Below the pieces are notes generated by a model. That model saw only the letters and a list, made by a program, of their open reading frames with translations, was not told the DNA's origin and did not search any database. A DNA stretch of 64,000 bases. It comes from Ischnura elegans (Eukaryota; Arthropoda; Insecta; Odonata; Coenagrionidae). How positions within the stretch are numbered: position 1 is the first letter of the stretch; the number at the start of each line of letters is the position of its first letter. Shown in pieces: positions 58,743 through 64,000 of this stretch. Where the stretch lies: NCBI RefSeq assembly GCF_921293095.1, contig NC_060254.1, positions 55,164,069 through 55,228,068 on the forward strand, given 5' to 3'. The translations under genes were made by a program, and so were the position numbers.

Positions 58743-58837
58743 TAAAAAAAAAAAAAATATAAATAAAAAATATAAATAAAAAAAATAAAATAATATAATA
58801 TAATAAATAAAAAATAATGTTAAAATATAATATGATA
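58743..58837. repeat. A/T low-complexity tract
   Basis: Long A run grading into (ATAAA) and (TATAAT) repeats. A simple-sequence tract, possibly the tail of a lost retroelement. Confidence 0.7.
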
Positions 58838-60860
58838 ACAGTGGATATAAGCATTAACGGATTTAGAGGGTGGGGACGTGGGCAAGTGTCCCCCCAGACG
58901 ATTAAAATATAGATAAAAGGAGAAGTGACCCTGGGTCAATTTTCTCATCAGCGGATTTTTCACGGCAGTTGCCACAGGGGGCCACGACAAATTTTGGCGG
59001 GGATGGGGGGAAGAGAGAGGTTGAAGTCATTCTCGTTGGCTGCCGGCCTGGTCCAGAGCCCTATATCAGTTGAAAATGAAACTGGTATCAAATTTTTAAG
59101 TCCAAATCGCTATTAATCATTATTACCACTGCTCGTCAAGGACCTGCTAGTACTCCCTCTGTAATCCGGCACTTCACCTCTCCTGCCCTGACAGTAATCT
59201 GGTGTAGTAAACAGGCAGCAAGCGGGTAGCTCGGTAAATTTAAGTAGTCTACTTCGCAGGTGAGCTTAGTCCAACTCAGAAAATAGGGGAAGTAGAGCTT
59301 ACTGAGAGGGGAGTCTTCCACTTCGATGGAATTATGTGGACTACTGATACGAAACACAGTTCTGTAATATAGGTTTAATTTTTCTTTATTGTAGTTTTAC
59401 TTTACGCCAACACTTCAAGTGCTCTTATGCACTAATGTAGTGTATAATACAATATATTATATGCATGTATGTATACTATAAAACATAGCTTCTGCCGTTT
59501 AATTGCGTCATTATTGGTGGTTCCCAGCTATCCGACGTTTTCGGCACTTCAGCAGTGAAATGGTCCGATATCTGCCGGATTACCGAGAGACCACTGTTGT
59601 TATGTCGGAGAAAAATTTTTAATTTTTAACTATCCTCTTTACTTTCAGGCAAATACGATGGATAAAGTAAAATCAATCGGTAGAATTAGAAACTTTATAT
59701 ATTTATCCATCTGATGAAAAAAATGGTCCATTTTGTGTTAAAGTGCGTATAAAAAATGAACTCCGAACTAATTGCATAGGATATGAACCACTAGGGATAG
59801 GCCCTTAGGGCAGTGACGCATTAAAAGCGGGGTCTGGGGGTCGGTCCCTCCGTTAATTATGGAAAAATGTAAGTTGGTAGTTTTTAAGGCTCTTTTTAAG
59901 GCTCTCTTTTGCAGTTATTATTTTACCAGCTTAACAAAAAATGTTCGATAATAATTATGGAATATCTAAAAGCCTCTTGTATACGCATATCAGACCTCAG
60001 GCGCATCTTCGTTGCGAGGAACTGCATACCACCAAGGTGCCACGGTAAATAATGAATCGCCCCGCCCCCTTTCAAGACGGCGATTATAATCCATCCCTAC
60101 CTTTATAGGGCCAGTGAATGCAAATTAGATACTGTCATAAGCTTTCTCTTGCAATGGTAAATTATTGTGTCAACTTCTATGACGATCGGGTACCAAGGCG
60201 TTGAGGACAAACAGACACACAGCCATGCATTTGTTTTGATGTGCATGAACGATGAAGGGAGGCTGTGGAAGGTAACGTGCACCAATAAATTATATGGAGC
60301 CTTAATAACGACGAAGAATTAACTGAAATAAAAATAAATGTTAACTGTCGAAAATGGTGGCTCATAGTGCCTCTGAAAAACTATAAATAGCGTTAGAAGG
60401 CATTGTCATTATTAACTCCAGCGGCTCTGACAGGGCTTGTATGGAAAACTCTAAAGAGGCTATCGAGAGCTGGTGCTGCCCTCTCCTCCCCTATCGGTCT
60501 GTCTTCCTTCCTCAATTCCTTTCACTTGACACCTCTCCCCTCCCTACAAACACTCCCCTCCTTCGAAATAGACCTGCAGAGTGTCGCGGATAAATATAGC
60601 GCCATCTCTTCCTCTTCGCTCACGCTAGCGACGATCGCCATCCGCCGCCGTACGCTCTCGCACCCTGCTTTTGTTTTTCTTCTTTCCCCCCTCCGCCACG
60701 CCCTCCGGTGGCGGCGTTGCCATCGCCTCACCCACCCACCCATCCATTGTTGTCCCTCTCCTCTCTTCTCGTGTACGCACATGATGCATCGGATAAGGAG
60801 CGTCAATTGTGTCGCCTGCGCGGCGTAATGAGGAGGGAAGTTCGAGAATTAAAGTACTTA
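58838..60860. other. No supported feature
   Basis: 58860-58910 and 59815-59860 have short G-rich pieces like the ends of hAT MITEs but lack matching partners. A GC-rich, pyrimidine-rich block at 60480-60830 gives long overlapping frames on both strands with no domain. Confidence 0.35.
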
Positions 60861-61815
60861 CAGTCAAACCTCCCTTAACGGACAGCACCCATTAGTGAAC
60901 AGCGTTTTAGGCAGCAGACCATTTAGCCTCGTGGCACCAACCCTTCAAAGTATCGGAAATTCTTAATGACGGGCACGGACAGCTTAAATCATCTATTATT
61001 TCTTCTATTACCTATGATAGCAGACTTACTACTTCAGGCTCGTAGCTAGAAATTTGCTTCGGATGTCTGGTAGGTAAGCGTCTATACTGATGTTTTGTTA
61101 CCTCCATTATCAATTCGCGTAAGTCGAAAAATTATAATTTCATTAAGTCACTTTAAATTTCGTTTGCCGTAAGTGAAATTAATCGTTAGTTATTGGCAGA
61201 CATTGTGAAATGTAACTCCATCGAAAAGTGGAGTGTAGGAGGATAGATGCCTCTGGTCTCGTGGTTTCGTCAACAGCTATATCGCGGGTAGTCGCTATAA
61301 GAGAAAAAAAATTCGGGTGTAGCTTGGGTCCCCTTTCCTGGCTACGTGCATGCACAACGTGCTATCCTGGGAAAATTTCTTTTCCTCCGATGAAGAAAGC
61401 CGTATTTATAGAAAGCATACTACTTATGAAGAAATTCCGGGACAAATGCATCAATAGATCACACTGTGTTGGTTTATTGGTGTGTGGCTCCTTTTTAACA
61501 GCCTTGTTTTCGTTACTGTGGTTGTTCTAAAGTTACTGATTATTTCAATATTTGTTTTGAAGCTGGTATCGTTAATGAAATGGCCAAAATCCATTTCAAG
61601 AAGGAACAATTGATAAAATTGTCATTACGAATGTAAATTTTTAATGAGCATTGTTTCAATATTTGGAAATTTCAAAAAAATTGATGGACGTATAGTTTTT
61701 ATTGAACAACGCAGTTAGGTAATGCATGATAATTGAGCCGTAATTGTCCTCTCCCCTCTAAATACATAAGAACTTTTCTGGTTCCATGCGTTCCTTCTGC
61801 GTGAAGGTTTCACTG
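60861..61815. mobile_element. pogo-like element with TA flanks
   Basis: Left end CAGTCAAACCTC and right end GAAGGTTTCACTG are an imperfect 12-13 bp inverted repeat, with TA on both outer sides (60859-60860, 61816-61817). The ~955-bp interior has no transposase frame. The termini are short, so the class call is moderate. Confidence 0.5.
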
Positions 61816-62799
61816 TATATTAGGCCGGCCCTTATTTTTCAGAATTGAGAAAAGTTATGTTTTCCTAGTCTCAAAATGATCCAAATGAGGTTCATATTCA
61901 CGTGTTAAAATTTGGTTACTTTAAAATAACGGCAACCCGTGCCCCAAGGGCCCTAAGTACTGAGGACCCTCAATTGAGATTTTGGGGCCAAAAAAGTGCT
62001 ATTTCTATGTAAAAAGTAAAAGTAAAGCCCTGTAGGGCCGATTTTTTGTTTGTTTTGACCTATCTCTAAGCGTTTACGAGATATTGTCCGTCGTAATGCA
62101 ATCCACCCCCAAGGGCGCTACCCCGCATCGCGGCGCCGCTGAGGTACGGCCCGCACCACTTACTAGAGACTTCCCCTCCACCCCCTCCCCTCCCTCGGCA
62201 CAGACTTTGCTCCTGCTGGCAATATTTGCATGCTAGTTGTACAGAATTGAAAACTTCCTCTTGTGTCATGATTAATATTTTTAAAGCATACAATGTCAAT
62301 CTTAACCCTTCAACGCCGTCCTATGTACTGTGCACCGACCCCTTAAACCTTAGTTTGTTGCCACCATACGACCGCGCACAATTACCGCATGCTTTGTTCA
62401 AAACTGCTCATTATGTACAAAATTTTATAAGTATTTGATACAATTGTGTTTGTGAATTATAAAGAAATGAAGGAAATGAGCAGGGCTTCCAGGGCCATAA
62501 CAGTTGATAGAAATATTCTATGAAGAAGAAACGAGGCAGTCAGTTCACATTTGTAGATCAATGTGGAGAGATAGTTAGTTCTTATGTATAGTGCGCAAAG
62601 GATAGAATGTGCTAAGTTTTTTAACGATATACGGAGAAAAGTGGTGAAAAAACTAGTTTATCATGAACACACGTGGCGTTCATTTTAAGAATAGGCCAAC
62701 AAGAAAAAGTATGAAATTAAGACTAAATTCACACATGGAAGTGGTTGGAAAAGAAAGTGAAGAAATACTTTGCTCAAAGTTACTAACAGTGAGAGAAGT
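61816..62799. other. No supported feature
   Basis: Mixed composition. A purine-rich block runs at 62100-62220. The TTAACCC at 62302 has no inverted partner in range. Confidence 0.35.
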
Positions 62800-63690
62800 G
62801 CTGTGTGTTTCTCTATAATCTAATGGGTTTGAAATGTATCAGATTTAGTGCGAGAAAAACACTAAGAAATGCGTTTCATCCATGGAACAAAATGAGAATT
62901 CCTGTAATTACAGAAAATAAGGTGACTGAAATGTTAGAAACATTACACAATGAATGGATGAAGGTGCGACGACATAAAGAGAGAGTGGGAACTACCGTGG
63001 AGATTTAGAGAAGAGAATATTTCGTAACAAAACTTGATGATTTGTTTGATATTGCAAGGGGCGGTGCCATTAAATTTTTGACGCTCGCAGTTAATCTCTC
63101 AGATAAATGTGCGTGGGATGAAGAAGTAAAATTCTTATACAGTCAAATAGGAGCACGAAATGCAGTTATTAGTGGAATAGATTTCAATATACTCAAGAAA
63201 AAAGAAAAAGTTGTGATTCCCCGCTCCTTGTGCTGCATCTGCTCCCAACAGTGACTTACAGATTCTAAAATTACGAAAGTGTTAACCTGGACATAGCGAA
63301 AGGGGTACAAAAGAGGTTTTCAAACCACTAGCGGTACCTGAATGAGGAGTTCATAGGCTTGTCATTCTTTGACGGATCCTTTTCTGTGTGTGAAAAGGAA
63401 AATGTGATACGCCATATGAGGACACGAGAGGGAAAATATGATCCACCAAAGATGGCATTCTATAAACGTAAAGACCTGAAAACGGTATCTCTATCACAGG
63501 TTGTCACTACTAATTCGAGAAAGCTATTTAATGCATTGGAAATATGAACTGCATTCTTTGATGTGCCCACGCAAGAATGGTATAAACATCCTGATTACAA
63601 GAACGATTTTCAAATTATTCGGGGCCTTCAAGCGGTAGATGATTGTGCAGAGAGAGGGGTGAAACTAATTCAAGATTTTAAGTCAGTCAC
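62800..63690 (+). pseudogene. Decayed copy of a repetitive arthropod protein family
   Basis: The first part reads KVTEMLETLHNEWMKVRRHK, then (after a stop) KLDDLFDIARGGAIKF and DEEVKFLYSQ. After several frame changes comes YDPPKMAFYKRKDLKTVSLS, NSRKLFNALEI, then VPTQEWYKHPDYKNDF, AVDDCAERGVKLIQDF. I recall similar N-terminal KLxDLFDIAH and C-terminal DxAERGVKLIxDxN motifs from uncharacterised proteins found repeatedly in arthropod genomes. The large middle region is missing here, so the copy is internally deleted and dead. The function of the family is unknown to me; an element-encoded protein is plausible. Confidence 0.55.
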
Positions 63691-64000
63691 GTAGAAGAAA
63701 GGGAGCTTTCAAAATTAATTACTAACAATAAATGTGTATTTACATCGTAGCACAGCCCCTAACGTGCGCAAATACACTTTAAATGCCAAATATGAAAGAT
63801 TAGAAATATGAAAATGTATTTTGTTTTGGTTAATATGTATTGAAATTCATGGACAAGTGAAAATACGAGTAAATTGATCACTTTGATTGGAAGCATTGTC
63901 ATGGCAATTAAATTCTTTTTAACGGAAGCACATTTCTTCAAAGACTACATCTTGCCATCAGGAGCAAAGTCTTTGCCGAGGGAGGGGAGGGGGTGGAGGG
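63691..64000. other. End of window, no supported feature
   Basis: AT-rich to 63940, then a G-rich gggaggggaggg segment at the edge which may be the start of another hAT-like element cut off by the window. Confidence 0.3.

Noticed and set aside
60403..60828. 141-codon Leu/Ser/Arg-rich frame with overlapping minus-strand frames
   Set aside because: Pyrimidine-rich GC island produces long frames in several phases; no domain or splice support.
62302..62320. TTAACCC as the start of another piggyBac-like element
   Set aside because: No inverted GGGTTAA partner within a reasonable distance.
1..64000. CRISPR array, prophage, operon or bacterial gene content
   Set aside because: No regular spacers, no ribosome-binding-site/ORF organisation, and abundant eukaryotic transposon features with splice sites.

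Overview
This is eukaryotic nuclear DNA, most likely from an arthropod and probably an insect. The base composition is AT-rich. There is no dense array of long ORFs, and nothing looks like an operon, prophage or CRISPR locus. The window is dominated by degenerate transposable elements: Jockey-type and other non-LTR retrotransposons, hAT, piggyBac-like and pogo-like MITEs, tRNA-derived SINEs and foldback elements. The families point to an arthropod, but I cannot name a species from sequence alone. I see no complete intact host gene. All element names rest on termini, target-site duplications (TSDs) and translated motifs read by eye.

Layout. 1-9.4 kb: mostly unannotatable AT-rich DNA with a retroelement tail (2.05 kb) and a SINE remnant (5.4 kb). 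9.4-14.7 kb: local repeats, three copies of one TA-flanked MITE, two other MITEs and a near-perfect 86-bp-arm foldback at 14.5 kb. 15-25 kb: two LINE fragments, a hAT MITE with perfect TSD, copy A of a ~650-bp element, a palindrome and a second hAT-like element. 26.5-31.1 kb: a decayed Jockey-type LINE (reverse transcriptase plus RNase H) split by three DNA elements, one of them with ~500-bp terminal inverted repeats. 31.8-34.3 kb: a hAT MITE, an antisense LINE and a GTATAC-rich palindromic block.

35-42.2 kb is the most gene-like part. On the minus strand a THAP zinc-finger reading frame (first exon 41848-41738) is followed by exons whose splice sites and phases fit, but it carries a lost zinc ligand, a frameshift and an in-frame stop. 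The locus is bounded by two inverted, related segments (36.6 and 42.0 kb) and contains a ~178-bp tandem repeat. It could be a dead P-type (THAP) transposon or a dead THAP-derived gene.

43-53 kb: hAT-like MITEs, a second GTATAC block, a cluster of CATGTCCGTGGAC motifs, a LINE nested in a hAT MITE, a 600-bp piggyBac-like element, a tRNA-derived SINE, a foldback and a tandem duplication interrupted by a hAT MITE. 53.6-56.4 kb: a three-layer nest in which LINE fragments and two 235-bp MITEs lie inside copy C of the 650-bp element. 57.2-61.8 kb: two pogo-like elements, one containing a nested TATA-flanked element. 62.8-63.7 kb: a decayed copy of a protein family I recall as repetitive in arthropods. 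The genes do not act together in a pathway; the story is successive insertion and decay.
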